Shown: in pieces, positions 1 through 7,350 of the stretch
Layout: the number at the start of each line of letters is the position of its first letter
How positions within the stretch are numbered: the first letter of the stretch is position 1
NCBI GenBank assembly: GCA_029242715.1
Contig: JAQWTL010000020.1
Location: forward strand, 372,001 to 436,000
Source: Phycisphaerales bacterium
Lineage (GTDB): Bacteria > Planctomycetota > Phycisphaerae > Phycisphaerales > SM1A02
Length of the DNA: 64,000 nt
Direction: 5' to 3'
Position numbers and translations under genes: made by a program
The notes under the pieces: model-generated
What the model was told of the DNA's origin: nothing
Database searches by the model: none
What the model saw: only the letters and a program-made list of their open reading frames with translations

Positions 1-739
1 TGCCATAGAAGAGGTAATCCCAGCCCAGCATGGCAACGACAACGACCGAAGCAAGCAACACGACACGGACGACCGTACTTGCACAGTTCTTGTCGAAGGA
101 ACGCCCGATCTCCTCAAACGCAAAGATCATGCCCGCGATAGGCGCGTTGAATGCTGCGGCAATACCCGCACCACCGCCACCCAGAATCAACCCTCGCTGC
201 ACAAGATGATCCGGGAACCGAGCAATCTTGGTCGTCAGGTACATGAAACATGCGCCTACATGTACTGACGGACCTTCCCGGCCAATGGTCATCCCCGAGA
301 AGAGACCCAGGCAAAGCAGGATGGTTTTTCCGATGAGAATCCGCCCAGAAAGCATGAAGGATCTGATTGGGCCATCCTTGACGTGCAGTGACGCGATGGC
401 TTGTGGAATGCCCGTTCCTTCCGTCCCCGGAAAGAACACATCGCGAATACGCATGATGGCAATCATGGACACCGTGATCAGGACCATGCCAAGAACGACA
501 CCGAGTGTGCCGTCCACTACAAATCCCATCCATTCCTTCTCGCCTGTCAACGCTCGGAAGAACTGCAGCCCCCAGATATCCATCTCACGGAAGAAGAGGG
601 CAAAGAGACCGGTGAGGCAGGCCGCCAGGATGACAAGACCATGTCGGCCCCAGGCAGACCAGGAGAAAACCGTAGTCCGCCACAAATGAGCGTCTTCCAT
701 GTCTGCCTGTGGCTGATTGTCCTTTTCAGAACTGTTCAT
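1..739 (-). CDS. ClC-family chloride channel or Cl-/H+ antiporter (partial, N-terminal half)
   Basis: The gene runs off the left edge, so only about 246 N-terminal residues are visible. ClC proteins are inner-membrane dimers that pass chloride, many exchanging it for protons. Three family signatures are present in order: GTGIPQ at residues 108-113 (the GSGIP anion-site loop, with Thr in place of Ser), GREGPSVHVG at 153-162 with gating Glu155, and AFNAPIAGMIFAFEE at 196-210, whose Glu pair matches the internal proton glutamate of exchangers. That pair makes an antiporter more likely than a passive channel (inference). Hydrophobic segments lie at about 34-50, 74-97 and 136-152. The start is the first ATG of the frame; its ribosome binding site is weak. 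The C-terminal half, including any CBS domains, lies outside the window. Confidence 0.93.
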   Translation of the reverse strand, partial: MNSSEKDNQPQADMEDAHLWRTTVFSWSAWGRHGLVILAACLTGLFALFFREMDIWGLQFFRALTGEKEWMGFVVDGTLGVVLGMVLITVSMIAIMRIRDVFFPGTEGTGIPQAIASLHVKDGPIRSFMLSGRILIGKTILLCLGLFSGMTIGREGPSVHVGACFMYLTTKIARFPDHLVQRGLILGGGGAGIAAAFNAPIAGMIFAFEEIGRSFDKNCASTVVRVVLLASVVVVAMLGWDYLFYG

Positions 740-967
740 GCTTGCCTGCTACCCACGGGGTCAACCTTCAGAAACTCAGCCCAGAGGGGGCTCATGCGGC
801 TTTTTATACCGCGCAGAAGGCTGTCGGGGGGCTGCTGGAAGATGCCAACGGGTTTTTCGTGATTCAACGAAAGGCCAGGATGCCCGTGGGATTATCCGTC
901 ATGGAACACAAGCATCACGTCACCAGAAATGGAAGGCGTGTTAAAAGACTCTCTCCTCTCTCCTCCT

Positions 968-1003
968 GGAGTTCCGTGTGGCAACGCGGCACTCCTTTTT
1001 TTT
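968..1003 (+). terminator. Intrinsic terminator on the plus strand with no obvious gene upstream
   Basis: GGAGT (968-972) pairs with ACTCC (991-995). After one mismatch, CCGTG (974-978) pairs with CGCGG (985-989) around a six-base loop. Eight T residues (996-1003) follow immediately. This is a textbook rho-independent layout, yet no plus-strand coding gene precedes it. Confidence 0.65.
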
Positions 1004-1036
1004 GCTCTCTACGTGTCAGAAAACAGTTCAACAGCA

Positions 1037-1066
1037 AAGGGTGCCCGGCCGAAGCCGGGCACCCTT
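1037..1066. terminator. 13-bp perfect hairpin with a four-base loop
   Basis: Bases 1037-1049 pair perfectly with 1054-1066. Read on the minus strand the loop is C(TTCG)G, a very stable tetraloop. The downstream minus-strand tract is only TTTGCTGTT, so it may act as a backup terminator for the heat-shock gene or as a boundary structure. Confidence 0.45.
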
Positions 1067-1091
1067 GTTGCTCGATAGAGCATTCATGATT

Positions 1092-1127
1092 AAAAAAGCC
1101 GGGGCCGCCCCACCGCGGCGACCCCGG
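1092..1127 (-). terminator. Intrinsic terminator after the first small heat-shock gene
   Basis: On the minus strand CCGGGG (1127-1122) pairs with CCCCGG (1104-1099) and GCGG/CCGC pair inside with a three-base bulge. The stem is followed by six T (1097-1092). It lies 20 bases beyond the stop of the heat-shock gene. Confidence 0.75.
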
Positions 1128-1146
1128 TGAGCCGAGGGTCACGCAC

Positions 1147-1566
1147 TCACTCGGCCCTGACCTCTATGGTCCTGGCCTGTACCGACTCCGTCTTAGGAAG
1201 TCGAACGGTCAGGATTCCGTCCTTGCAGGTCGCTGTGATCTGACTGGCATCGATGCCGTCGCCGATCCGGAACCGGCGATGGAAATCGCCAATGCCATAC
1301 TCCTGATGGAGAATGCGACCGAGGTCCTGGTATCTGTTGTACACCTTGCCCCTCACCTCAAGGGTGTTGTCTTCGACGGAGATCTCAATTCCTTCCGCCG
1401 TTGATCCGGGCATGTCCGCAACGATTGTGAACAGTTCATCGTTCTCGTGGACGTCAACAGGTGCTCTGTAGTACTGCGGGCGTTTCGTGGCATGGTCGTG
1501 ATTCATTGAAGCCACTTCCTGGCCTGCTCCGCAACAATCTGTGTAAGTCGTCATGTTGGTATTCAT
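1147..1566 (-). CDS. Small heat-shock protein (Hsp20/alpha-crystallin)
   Basis: A 139-residue ATP-independent chaperone that holds unfolding proteins in the cytoplasm for later refolding. The alpha-crystallin domain spans about residues 35-137. It has FTIVADMPGSTAEGIEISVE (beta strands with the A-x-x-PG turn), EVRGKVYN, FHRRFRIGDGIDASQITATC, and the closing GILTVRLPK motif that family members use for strand exchange. The N-terminal arm is short and contains a CC pair. The start has AGGAG eight bases upstream. It is the last of four consecutive Hsp20 genes on this strand, 43 bases after its neighbour, and is followed by a strong terminator at 1092-1127. Confidence 0.93.
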   Translation of the reverse strand: MNTNMTTYTDCCGAGQEVASMNHDHATKRPQYYRAPVDVHENDELFTIVADMPGSTAEGIEISVEDNTLEVRGKVYNRYQDLGRILHQEYGIGDFHRRFRIGDGIDASQITATCKDGILTVRLPKTESVQARTIEVRAE

Positions 1567-1609
1567 GGTAAATCTCCTACTTCAGTGCTTTCGTAAGGTT
1601 CGGTTCTTA

Positions 1610-2041
1610 TCAGCCTTCTGTCACAGGAACCTGTCGAGCCCTGGCATTCACTGACTTGGGAAGCTCCAGGGTGAGGATTCCATTCCGAAGCACTGCATTG
1701 GTGCCTTCCATTTCTACGTTGGTTGGCAATGCGATTGATCGCTCGAATTCAAGAACACCGCGTTCACGACGCAGAGTGCTTGCACCTTCTGGAGTTGCCA
1801 CATCGCGGCGGCCACTGAGGGTGAGCATTCCGTCCTGGACGGTCACGTCCAGATCATTCATGCTGACGCCTGGCAACTCTGCCTCGACGTAGATGGTGTT
1901 TTCACCCTCGATCATGTTGAGGGATGGGAAAGTACGCGTGCTGTTTCCATAGGAAAAGACGTTGTCAAACATACGCTCAACCTCGTTCCTGACGAGGGTC
2001 ATGGCATTTGTTGCCGGGGTGAAGAGTGCACGTGTGTTCAT
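1610..2041 (-). CDS. Small heat-shock protein (Hsp20/alpha-crystallin)
   Basis: A 143-residue Hsp20 chaperone. The alpha-crystallin domain covers about residues 40-142. It has IYVEAELPGVSMNDLDVTVQ with the conserved A-x-LPG, LSGRRDV, FERSIALPTNVEMEGTNAVL, and GILTLELPKS near the end. The frame stays open for a further 72 codons upstream, but that extension reads as non-coding, and the ATG at 2041 has a good GGAGG site, so this start is chosen. This is the most ordinary of the four adjacent Hsp20 proteins and the best candidate for the canonical class A form. Confidence 0.93.
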   Translation of the reverse strand: MNTRALFTPATNAMTLVRNEVERMFDNVFSYGNSTRTFPSLNMIEGENTIYVEAELPGVSMNDLDVTVQDGMLTLSGRRDVATPEGASTLRRERGVLEFERSIALPTNVEMEGTNAVLRNGILTLELPKSVNARARQVPVTEG

Positions 2042-2345
2042 GGCACACCTCCGTTTGCGTGTCCGGAATGCATTGTGCTTTCCGGTGTTGTTTTGTTTCG
2101 GCTTCGTTCGAGACCATCTCGATGTCAGCCGGATAAAGACATGCAAGCGCTGTGCCAGAACCAAATCAAGCAGCAATGCTTTTAAAACGGATGCGTTGTG
2201 CCGCTTAGGCAGTCTGGCTGCCGAAGCGGCATGCCCCGCAAATACCTGGCTCAGCATTCAAAAGGCATCCCCCGAGTTCTTGACCCGGGGGATGCCCATT
2301 CCGAAACAACAGTCATGTCGATGGTGTCATCGTGGTGATTCAGTC
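2042..2345. other. Intergenic region between two heat-shock genes
   Basis: A 304-base gap upstream of the 1610-2041 gene and downstream of the 2346-3353 gene. It contains the minus-strand hairpin at 2264-2296. No gene is supported. No CIRCE (TTAGCACTC-type) repeat or clear heat-shock promoter is visible. The gap probably holds the promoter of the downstream gene. Confidence 0.5.
2260..2296 (-). terminator. Hairpin terminator after the repeat-bearing heat-shock gene
   Basis: GGCATCCCCCG (2264-2274) and CGGGGGATGCC (2286-2296) form a perfect 11-bp stem with an 11-base loop. On the minus strand it is followed by TTTT (2263-2260). The U-tract is short, so efficiency is uncertain. Confidence 0.6.
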
Positions 2346-3353
2346 TCACGCACAGGCAGCCACCGTGTTGCGGATGCGGGAAGGAGTTCCCGTAACCATG
2401 TTCACCTTGGGCAGGCTGATTGTCAGAACGCCGTTGGTGATGCTTGCTGTAATGTTCTCGACGGTAACGTCGCGGCCGATGGCGAATGATCGCTGGTAAA
2501 CCTTGACCGGTGCCTTTTCCCGAGCGATGGTTGCGACGGGAGCTGTGACATCGATGCCGGGGATGAAGGTCGTGGACTGAGCCACTGCCTTGATAGCCAG
2601 CAGACCGTTCTCAACGGTGAGCTCGAGATCGTCGATCTTCACGCCGGGGAGGTCAGCGACCAGGAGGTACTGGGTGCCGTCATCCAGGACGTCGACTGGC
2701 AGATGAGCAACTGCAGTCTGGCTGTTGATGGTGCCGTTGACGCCATTGACAGTGTTGATGCCGAGGCCGTTGACGCCGAGGGTGTTCATCATCATTGGGC
2801 TCATGTTCTGCTGACCGGCGTAGGTGCCGAGCAGTGAGCTGTTGATGCCGTTCATGGCTGCCATTGTTGGCATTTGGCCGTTGAAGCTGTTGGCCCATGG
2901 AGTGGAGCCGAGGAAGGAAGCAGCGACTGGGCTCATGTTCTGCTGACCGGCGTAGGTGCCGAGCAGTGAGCTGTTGATGCCATTCATGGCTGCCATTGTT
3001 GGCATTTGACCGTTGAAGCTGCTGGCCCATGGAGTGGAGCCGAGGAAGGAAGCAGCGACTGGGCTCATGAATTCACCCTGCCACATGCCCGGAAGCTGAC
3101 CGAAGAAGGCGTTCTGCCGGGCGTAAGGCAGTGTCGTGGTCGAGAAGCTAGCTGGGGTGTTGGCGTTCATGCTTGCGACTGGCATGTTCCATGCGTTGTA
3201 TGTGGGGAGGTTCCAGGCGCCGAATGCGCCACCGATTGTGGGCTGCACACCGACGAAGTCGGATGCGTTCATTCCCATGGTTGCACCATTGTTGAAGAGG
3301 TTTGGTTGAACTTTGCTTGTGCCCGTTTCTTTAACTTGAACTTTGATAGCCAT
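2346..3353 (-). CDS. Hsp20-like protein with long repeat-bearing N-terminus
   Basis: A 335-residue protein, more than twice the usual Hsp20 length. Residues about 215-325 form the alpha-crystallin domain, with YLLVADLPGVKIDDLELTVE, YQRSFAIGRDVTVENITASI and GVLTISLPKV. The first 200 residues are rich in Met, Asn, Gly and Ala and carry two 44-residue direct repeats (96-139 and 140-183) that differ at one residue, plus the start of a third. Such a low-complexity arm probably drives oligomer assembly or substrate capture (inference). The start is set by AAGGAG seven bases upstream. The leader can fold so that start codon and ribosome binding site are occluded (see 3351-3377). It is second in the heat-shock row. 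Confidence 0.88.
   Translation of the reverse strand: MAIKVQVKETGTSKVQPNLFNNGATMGMNASDFVGVQPTIGGAFGAWNLPTYNAWNMPVASMNANTPASFSTTTLPYARQNAFFGQLPGMWQGEFMSPVAASFLGSTPWASSFNGQMPTMAAMNGINSSLLGTYAGQQNMSPVAASFLGSTPWANSFNGQMPTMAAMNGINSSLLGTYAGQQNMSPMMMNTLGVNGLGINTVNGVNGTINSQTAVAHLPVDVLDDGTQYLLVADLPGVKIDDLELTVENGLLAIKAVAQSTTFIPGIDVTAPVATIAREKAPVKVYQRSFAIGRDVTVENITASITNGVLTISLPKVNMVTGTPSRIRNTVAACA
2805..3068 (-). repeat. 132-bp tandem duplication inside the Hsp20-like gene
   Basis: Two head-to-tail copies (3068-2937 and 2936-2805) are each exactly 132 bases, or 44 codons. I find three base differences, of which one changes a residue (Ser to Asn). The bases just after the second copy (CAT at 2802-2804) begin a further partial copy. 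In-frame length and near identity indicate a recent duplication. Confidence 0.9.
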
Positions 3354-3377
3354 CTCGAAACTCCTTATGAAGAGATG
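3351..3377 (-). promoter_or_regulatory. Candidate RNA thermometer over the Hsp20-like start
   Basis: In the mRNA, CAUCUC (3377-3372) can pair with GAGAUG (3356-3351), which includes the AUG start, leaving AAGGAG in the loop. Alternatively CUCUU (3374-3370) pairs directly with AGGAG (3365-3361) across a four-base loop. Both short stems hide initiation signals and would melt easily. Function is inferred from position and gene type only. Confidence 0.3.
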
Positions 3378-3446
3378 CTTTTTCGTATCTGTTCCGGGGT
3401 GTTTTTCGCGTAACGCACGCGTTAGCCCCGGGTCACGAGAGTGTTG

Positions 3447-3974
3447 TCATGATTTCAATACATCACTTGTCTTGACGGCTTTCTCCCTTTGCACAGGGAG
3501 AACGAGCCTGAGTACCCCGTCCAGCATGTTGGCTCTGATGGCCTCACTTCGCTGAAGATCAATTGGCTGGGGCAATTCAATGATCCGTTCCATGGGTGGT
3601 TGCATCCTGTCCCGTGCAATCTGTACAGGTGAAGAAGGAGCATCAACCCGTGGCAGTGACTTGATTGTCACCATTCGTCCATCGACGATCACATCCAGGT
3701 CCCGGGCTACGACACCGGGCAATTCAAGATCGATGATCAACCAGCCAGCTGCCTCGACGACGGATGTGTGAGGAACCGCCTGGGGTTTGATCTGTCCGTT
3801 CCCCTTGCAGCGGGGGCAACTCATGCGGCCGACAAGGCCTTGTTCCAGGACGCTTTCATCGACCTGGCCGATTCCGCTGCACCATGGGCATGTGGTTGGC
3901 TGGGTGTTCCGCCCTGCCGTGAATGTCATGGACTCAGCAGAGTCAAGATTTGGAGAAGTCATCAGCGTTGTCAT
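3447..3974 (-). CDS. Hsp20-like protein with a DnaJ-type CxxCxGxG zinc-finger pair
   Basis: 175 residues. Residues 29-36 read CPWCSGIG and 53-60 read CPRCKGNG, two exact CxxCxGxG units like those of the DnaJ cysteine-rich domain. DnaJ has four units and this protein has two, enough for one zinc site. A degenerate alpha-crystallin domain follows (about 70-165) with IIDLELPGVVARDLDVIVDG and DGVLRLVLPV. No J domain is present. A combined zinc-finger and Hsp20 chaperone is inferred; the zinc finger could bind substrate or a DnaK partner. The frame is open 21 codons further upstream, but AAGGAG seven bases before the ATG at 3974 decides the start. It is first of the four-gene row. Confidence 0.85.
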   Translation of the reverse strand: MTTLMTSPNLDSAESMTFTAGRNTQPTTCPWCSGIGQVDESVLEQGLVGRMSCPRCKGNGQIKPQAVPHTSVVEAAGWLIIDLELPGVVARDLDVIVDGRMVTIKSLPRVDAPSSPVQIARDRMQPPMERIIELPQPIDLQRSEAIRANMLDGVLRLVLPVQREKAVKTSDVLKS

Positions 3975-4155
3975 GTTCAATCTCCTTTGCTTTTCCCGTT
4001 CCGACCTATGCCGGTGGGAGGCGATGACCGGAGACACAAGCAGCGTGCCGAAACACCCTGATCCGATCGCAAGAAGATCACAATTGCCCCTGAAAACCCT
4101 TTAAATGGGGTTTGGAAGCGATGAAAACGTATCTTCAAATCTCCAAGGGCAGAGT

Positions 4156-4181
4156 CACTTCGTTCCTGATTTCACGAAGTG
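4156..4181. repeat. Inverted repeat between apbE and the heat-shock row
   Basis: CACTTCGT (4156-4163) and ACGAAGTG (4174-4181) form a perfect 8-bp inverted repeat around ten bases. No T-tract follows on either strand. It could be a weak terminator of the apbE-like gene or an operator ahead of the heat-shock genes. Confidence 0.4.
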
Positions 4182-4212
4182 CCCCTGAACGATGCCACCT
4201 CGGCAGCCCTTT

Positions 4213-5202
4213 TCAGGGATTGGCAGTCGAGTCCTCGCGCTCTTCTATAAAGAGGATCTCCTGGGCCGGATCAACCATGCCCCTTGCCGCCTCCACGCCT
4301 ACGACCGCTGCCACGGATGCCCAGGCATCCGCCTGGGTAGCCGTTGGAGCCACAACGGTGAATGAGCCTCGATCGGGTACCGCCTGTCCTGTCTTGGGAT
4401 GCAGTAGATGTGACAACCTGTGCCCATCGACCAGCATGAACTGCTCTGTAGAACCAGAAGTGGCGACTCCACATTGAGAGACAACGAGGGTTCTCTCCTG
4501 ATTCAAGGCTTCGATTCGCCACCCCGACTTCCCAGGCGGTGGTGAGCCGATCGCCATGTCCCCCCCAAGATCGACAAGCGATCGATCCAGGCCTCGGTTC
4601 TGGAGAATGTCCAGGGCCTCATCCGCTGCCATTCCCTTTCCAATGCCGCCAAAATCAAGCCATGGGCTTCCCGACTGGCTTTGAAGCATTGGACCATCCT
4701 GGCCTGCAATTCTTTCCAGCTGTTGCCATCCCCCTCCAGCACGTGCCTCCTCTATGGAATCCCTGGACGGCAGCCTGCCAGCCTGCTTGGCACCCCTCCA
4801 TAGATGCGTCAAACGACCACATGTCACATCAAATGCCCCACCACTAGCCAGGGAGATCTCAAAGGATGAGGCCAAGGCCTTGTCCAGATCGTGACTGATA
4901 ACGATGCTGGAGCCAGCAGGCATGGCCCGCAGCCTGACAACCTCAGAATCCAGCTGCCAGTCACTGAGGACATCCTCTATAGCTGCCACACGCTCAAAAA
5001 CCGCCTCTGCAGCTTCTTCAGCAGCCTCTTGGTCGTGGGCATGGATGACCAGATTGGCCCGCGTACCCATTCTCAATCGAGAAAAACGGTACTTCTGCAG
5101 ATCTTGAATGCTGGAAGTACAGGACAGGCCGGTCATGGGGAGGACCAGCAGTATCATGAACGGGATGACTTTCCTTGGGACTTTCACCGGATTTAACACC
5201 AT
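4213..5202 (-). CDS. apbE: ApbE-like FAD:protein FMN transferase (lipoprotein)
   Basis: ApbE attaches FMN covalently to Thr or Ser of exported flavoproteins, using FAD and magnesium, on the outer face of the membrane. Seen from the chosen start: a basic n-region, a hydrophobic core and a lipobox ending TGLSC at about residue 27; then RMGTRANLVI, LDFGGIGKGMAADEA (flavin-binding loop), VDLGGDMAIGSPPPG, GVATSGSTEQF and HLLHPKTGQAV, all in family order. Length 329 fits. The frame is open to 5322, but that extension would run through the divergent neighbour; the ATG at 5202 gives a proper signal peptide. No NqrB/RnfG-type target is in the window, so its substrate is unknown. Confidence 0.9.
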   Translation of the reverse strand: MVLNPVKVPRKVIPFMILLVLPMTGLSCTSSIQDLQKYRFSRLRMGTRANLVIHAHDQEAAEEAAEAVFERVAAIEDVLSDWQLDSEVVRLRAMPAGSSIVISHDLDKALASSFEISLASGGAFDVTCGRLTHLWRGAKQAGRLPSRDSIEEARAGGGWQQLERIAGQDGPMLQSQSGSPWLDFGGIGKGMAADEALDILQNRGLDRSLVDLGGDMAIGSPPPGKSGWRIEALNQERTLVVSQCGVATSGSTEQFMLVDGHRLSHLLHPKTGQAVPDRGSFTVVAPTATQADAWASVAAVVGVEAARGMVDPAQEILFIEEREDSTANP

Positions 5203-6028
5203 GACAGCATATGCGGTCATGCTCATTGGCCTGATAGCCAGTTCCCCTGTCCTCAGCGAGGAGCCGGATGAGACGGTTTCGGCATCCAAGTCCGAAGCCG
5301 TGACCTGCAAGATCCCAGGCACCGCCCTGGACCTGAAGATGGTCCCCGTTCCCGGACCCGATGGAACAACTGCCTTCTGGATGTCAGATGCAGAGATCAG
5401 TTGGGATCACTATGACGTCTTCGTCTACGAACTGGACCAACCTGTCAATGAAGACGTCGACGCCGTTACACGTCCAACACGACCCTATATTTCCGCTGAT
5501 CGCGGATGGGGTCATGCCGGCTACCCTGCTCTGAGCGTTTCTCATAATGGAGCCGTGGCATTCTGCCAATGGCTCTCAGCAAGCACGGGCCAGCAATGGC
5601 GGCTTCCTACCGTCACAGAATGGCAGCACGCTTGCACCCTGAGCAAGGTCACATCTGAAACTGCCGATTCACATGCATGGCATGCTGGCAACAGCAAGCG
5701 GCGTGCACACAAACTGCGGTCCAAGAAAGCTGATTCGCTTGGACTGCATGACCTACATGGAAATGTCGCCGAATGGTGCATTACCGAAGACAACAAGCAT
5801 GTTCTTGTTGGCTGTTGTTTCTCGGATGCAGGTGAGACACTCGACTGCAGTGTTGCCAAGACTCCTGTTCCGGAATGGAATGACACTGACCCACAAATAC
5901 CCAAAAGCATCTGGTGGCTTGCTGATGCACCCTTCGCAGGATTCCGCGTCGTGTGCGAATCGCCTCTGCCAACCAACCAGAATCCAAGCAAGCCCGGCGA
6001 CACACTTCCGGGAGGAGAGACACCATGA
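5201..6028 (+). CDS. SUMF1/formylglycine-generating-enzyme-like domain protein
   Basis: 275 residues, exported (signal sequence MTAYAVMLIGLIASSPVLS). The C-type-lectin-like SUMF1 fold is shown by LPTVTEWQHAC, GLHDLHGNVAEWC and the closing FAGFRVVCE, matching the family's LPTEAEWE, GNVWEW and GFRVV signatures. True formylglycine generators use a copper-binding cysteine pair. Here cysteines are present, but I cannot assign them to that role, so catalytic activity is uncertain and a structural or binding role is possible. It opens a six-gene operon; its stop overlaps the next start (ATGA, 6025-6028). The start at 5201 almost coincides with the divergent apbE start, so one of the two starts may be misplaced (5219 is an alternative). 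Confidence 0.8.
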   Translation: MTAYAVMLIGLIASSPVLSEEPDETVSASKSEAVTCKIPGTALDLKMVPVPGPDGTTAFWMSDAEISWDHYDVFVYELDQPVNEDVDAVTRPTRPYISADRGWGHAGYPALSVSHNGAVAFCQWLSASTGQQWRLPTVTEWQHACTLSKVTSETADSHAWHAGNSKRRAHKLRSKKADSLGLHDLHGNVAEWCITEDNKHVLVGCCFSDAGETLDCSVAKTPVPEWNDTDPQIPKSIWWLADAPFAGFRVVCESPLPTNQNPSKPGDTLPGGETP

Positions 6029-7350
6029 CTGATCAGAACTCAAAGGACACCAACGGCATCGATGTCACACGGCGAGGATTCGTAAAAGCCTCCTCTGCCA
6101 CAGTTGGTATCGCGGCCCTGGCTTCACCCGCTTTGGGTTGGGTCGATGGAGATGACACCATCAAGGTCGGATTGATTGGATGCGGTGGACGTGGAACCGG
6201 TGCGGCAGGTCAAGCCATGCGAGCGGACAAGGGGGCCGTCCTCTGGGCCATGGGCGACGCCTTTGATGACCGCCTCACCGCCAGCCATGGTCATCTCAAG
6301 AATCTTCATGGTGACCAGATTCAGGTTGATCCCGAAAATCAGTTCGTCGGATTCGATGCGTACCAGAAGGTCATTGACTCTGGAGTGGACGTCGTCATCC
6401 TGACAACACCCCCACACTTCCGTCCCGAGCACTTCAAGTACGCCGTTGACAAGAAGAAACATGTCTTCATGGAAAAGCCCATGGCTGTTGACGGCTCTGG
6501 TGTCCGTTCCGTTATTGCAGACGCACAACGTGCAAAGGAACAGGGCACGAACGTGATGGGTGGTTTCTGCTGGCGATACAACCACCCGAACCGCGAGTGC
6601 TATGCCAGAATCCATGATGGCGCCATTGGTGATGTCAAATGTGTTCACTCAACCTATCTCTCCGGACCGCTTGGCAAGAAGCCACGTCAGGCAGGCTGGA
6701 GTGACATGGAATGGCAGATGCGCAACTGGCAGCATTTCAACTGGCTCTCTGGCGATCACATTGCCGAGCAGGCATGCCACGCCATCGACAAGATCAACTG
6801 GGCCAAGGACAACATGCAACCAGACCGCTGCATCACTGTCGGCGGCCGTCAGATGAGAAGCGGGCCTGAATCCGGCAACATCTATGACCACTTCTCCGTG
6901 GTCTACGAATACCCGGACGGCACACGGTCCTTCCATGATTGCCGCCAGATGCCCAATTGCTGGAGTGATAACACCGAGAAGATCTTCGGCACCAAGGGAG
7001 ATTGCTATGTCAATTCCTGGGGGCCAACTCAGATCATCACAGGTGAAAATCCATGGGAATACGAAGGCCCCAATCCCAACATGTATCAAGTCGAACACAA
7101 TGAGTTGTTCAAGGCCATTCGGAATGGCGGCCTGATCAATGATGGGCCTGAGATGACCCGAAGCACACTGATGTCCATCATGGGTCGCATGTCCGCATAC
7201 AACGGCCAACCCGTGACCTACGAAGAGGCCCTGACAAGCGAAGATCGGCTCGGCCCTACTGTCTATGAATGGGGTGACGTGCCAGTGATTGATGTCTCGG
7301 TTCCAGGTTCACCCGCTCGCTGGGCTGATATTCAGGTTGCATCTAGGTGA
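6025..7350 (+). CDS. Gfo/Idh/MocA-family oxidoreductase, Tat-exported
   Basis: 441-residue NAD(P)-dependent sugar or polyol dehydrogenase. A twin-arginine leader (TRRGFVKASSATVGIAALA) precedes a Rossmann domain beginning KVGLIGCGGRGTGAA and the catalytic-loop motif EKPMAVD. The C-terminal alpha/beta domain has WSDMEWQMRNWQHFNWLSGD and DHIAEQACHAIDKINWA. Family members with Tat signals usually carry their cofactor out folded, as in glucose-fructose oxidoreductase; exact substrate unknown. GGGAGGAG before the ATG at 6025 fixes the start and rejects an upstream in-frame extension. It is coupled on both sides: ATGA overlap with the SUMF1 gene and GTGA overlap with the TIM-barrel gene. Confidence 0.92.
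   Translation: MTDQNSKDTNGIDVTRRGFVKASSATVGIAALASPALGWVDGDDTIKVGLIGCGGRGTGAAGQAMRADKGAVLWAMGDAFDDRLTASHGHLKNLHGDQIQVDPENQFVGFDAYQKVIDSGVDVVILTTPPHFRPEHFKYAVDKKKHVFMEKPMAVDGSGVRSVIADAQRAKEQGTNVMGGFCWRYNHPNRECYARIHDGAIGDVKCVHSTYLSGPLGKKPRQAGWSDMEWQMRNWQHFNWLSGDHIAEQACHAIDKINWAKDNMQPDRCITVGGRQMRSGPESGNIYDHFSVVYEYPDGTRSFHDCRQMPNCWSDNTEKIFGTKGDCYVNSWGPTQIITGENPWEYEGPNPNMYQVEHNELFKAIRNGGLINDGPEMTRSTLMSIMGRMSAYNGQPVTYEEALTSEDRLGPTVYEWGDVPVIDVSVPGSPARWADIQVASR

Larger units (their letters stand above)
740..1146. other. Intergenic region with hairpins and a pyrimidine tract; no coding gene supported
   Basis: This 407-base gap separates the ClC start from the stop of the first heat-shock gene. Short open frames cross it on both strands, but none has a convincing start or protein-like composition. 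It carries a plus-strand intrinsic terminator (968-1003), directly preceded by a 19-base pure pyrimidine run (949-967) containing TCCTCCT, a second hairpin (1037-1066), and a minus-strand terminator (1092-1127). A plus-strand terminator without a plus-strand gene suggests a small RNA (see findings). Confidence 0.6.

Noticed and set aside
709-1089. A plus-strand open frame of 126 codons crossing the ClC upstream region.
   Set aside because: It runs through two hairpins including an intrinsic terminator, has no motif and starts inside the ClC gene on the other strand.
2042-2257. A 72-codon upstream extension of the 1610-2041 heat-shock gene.
   Set aside because: A GGAGG site directly before ATG 2041, and lack of protein-like sequence upstream, favour the shorter form.
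2805-3068. Direct repeats that could be read as a CRISPR-like array.
   Set aside because: Units are 132 bases, adjacent without spacers and in frame within a coding gene.
4103-4110. CCCCATTT on the minus strand upstream of the heat-shock row, like a sigma-32 -10 box.
   Set aside because: No CTTGAAA-like -35 box lies at the required spacing (the nearest TTTGAAG is about 22 bases away), so the match is probably chance.
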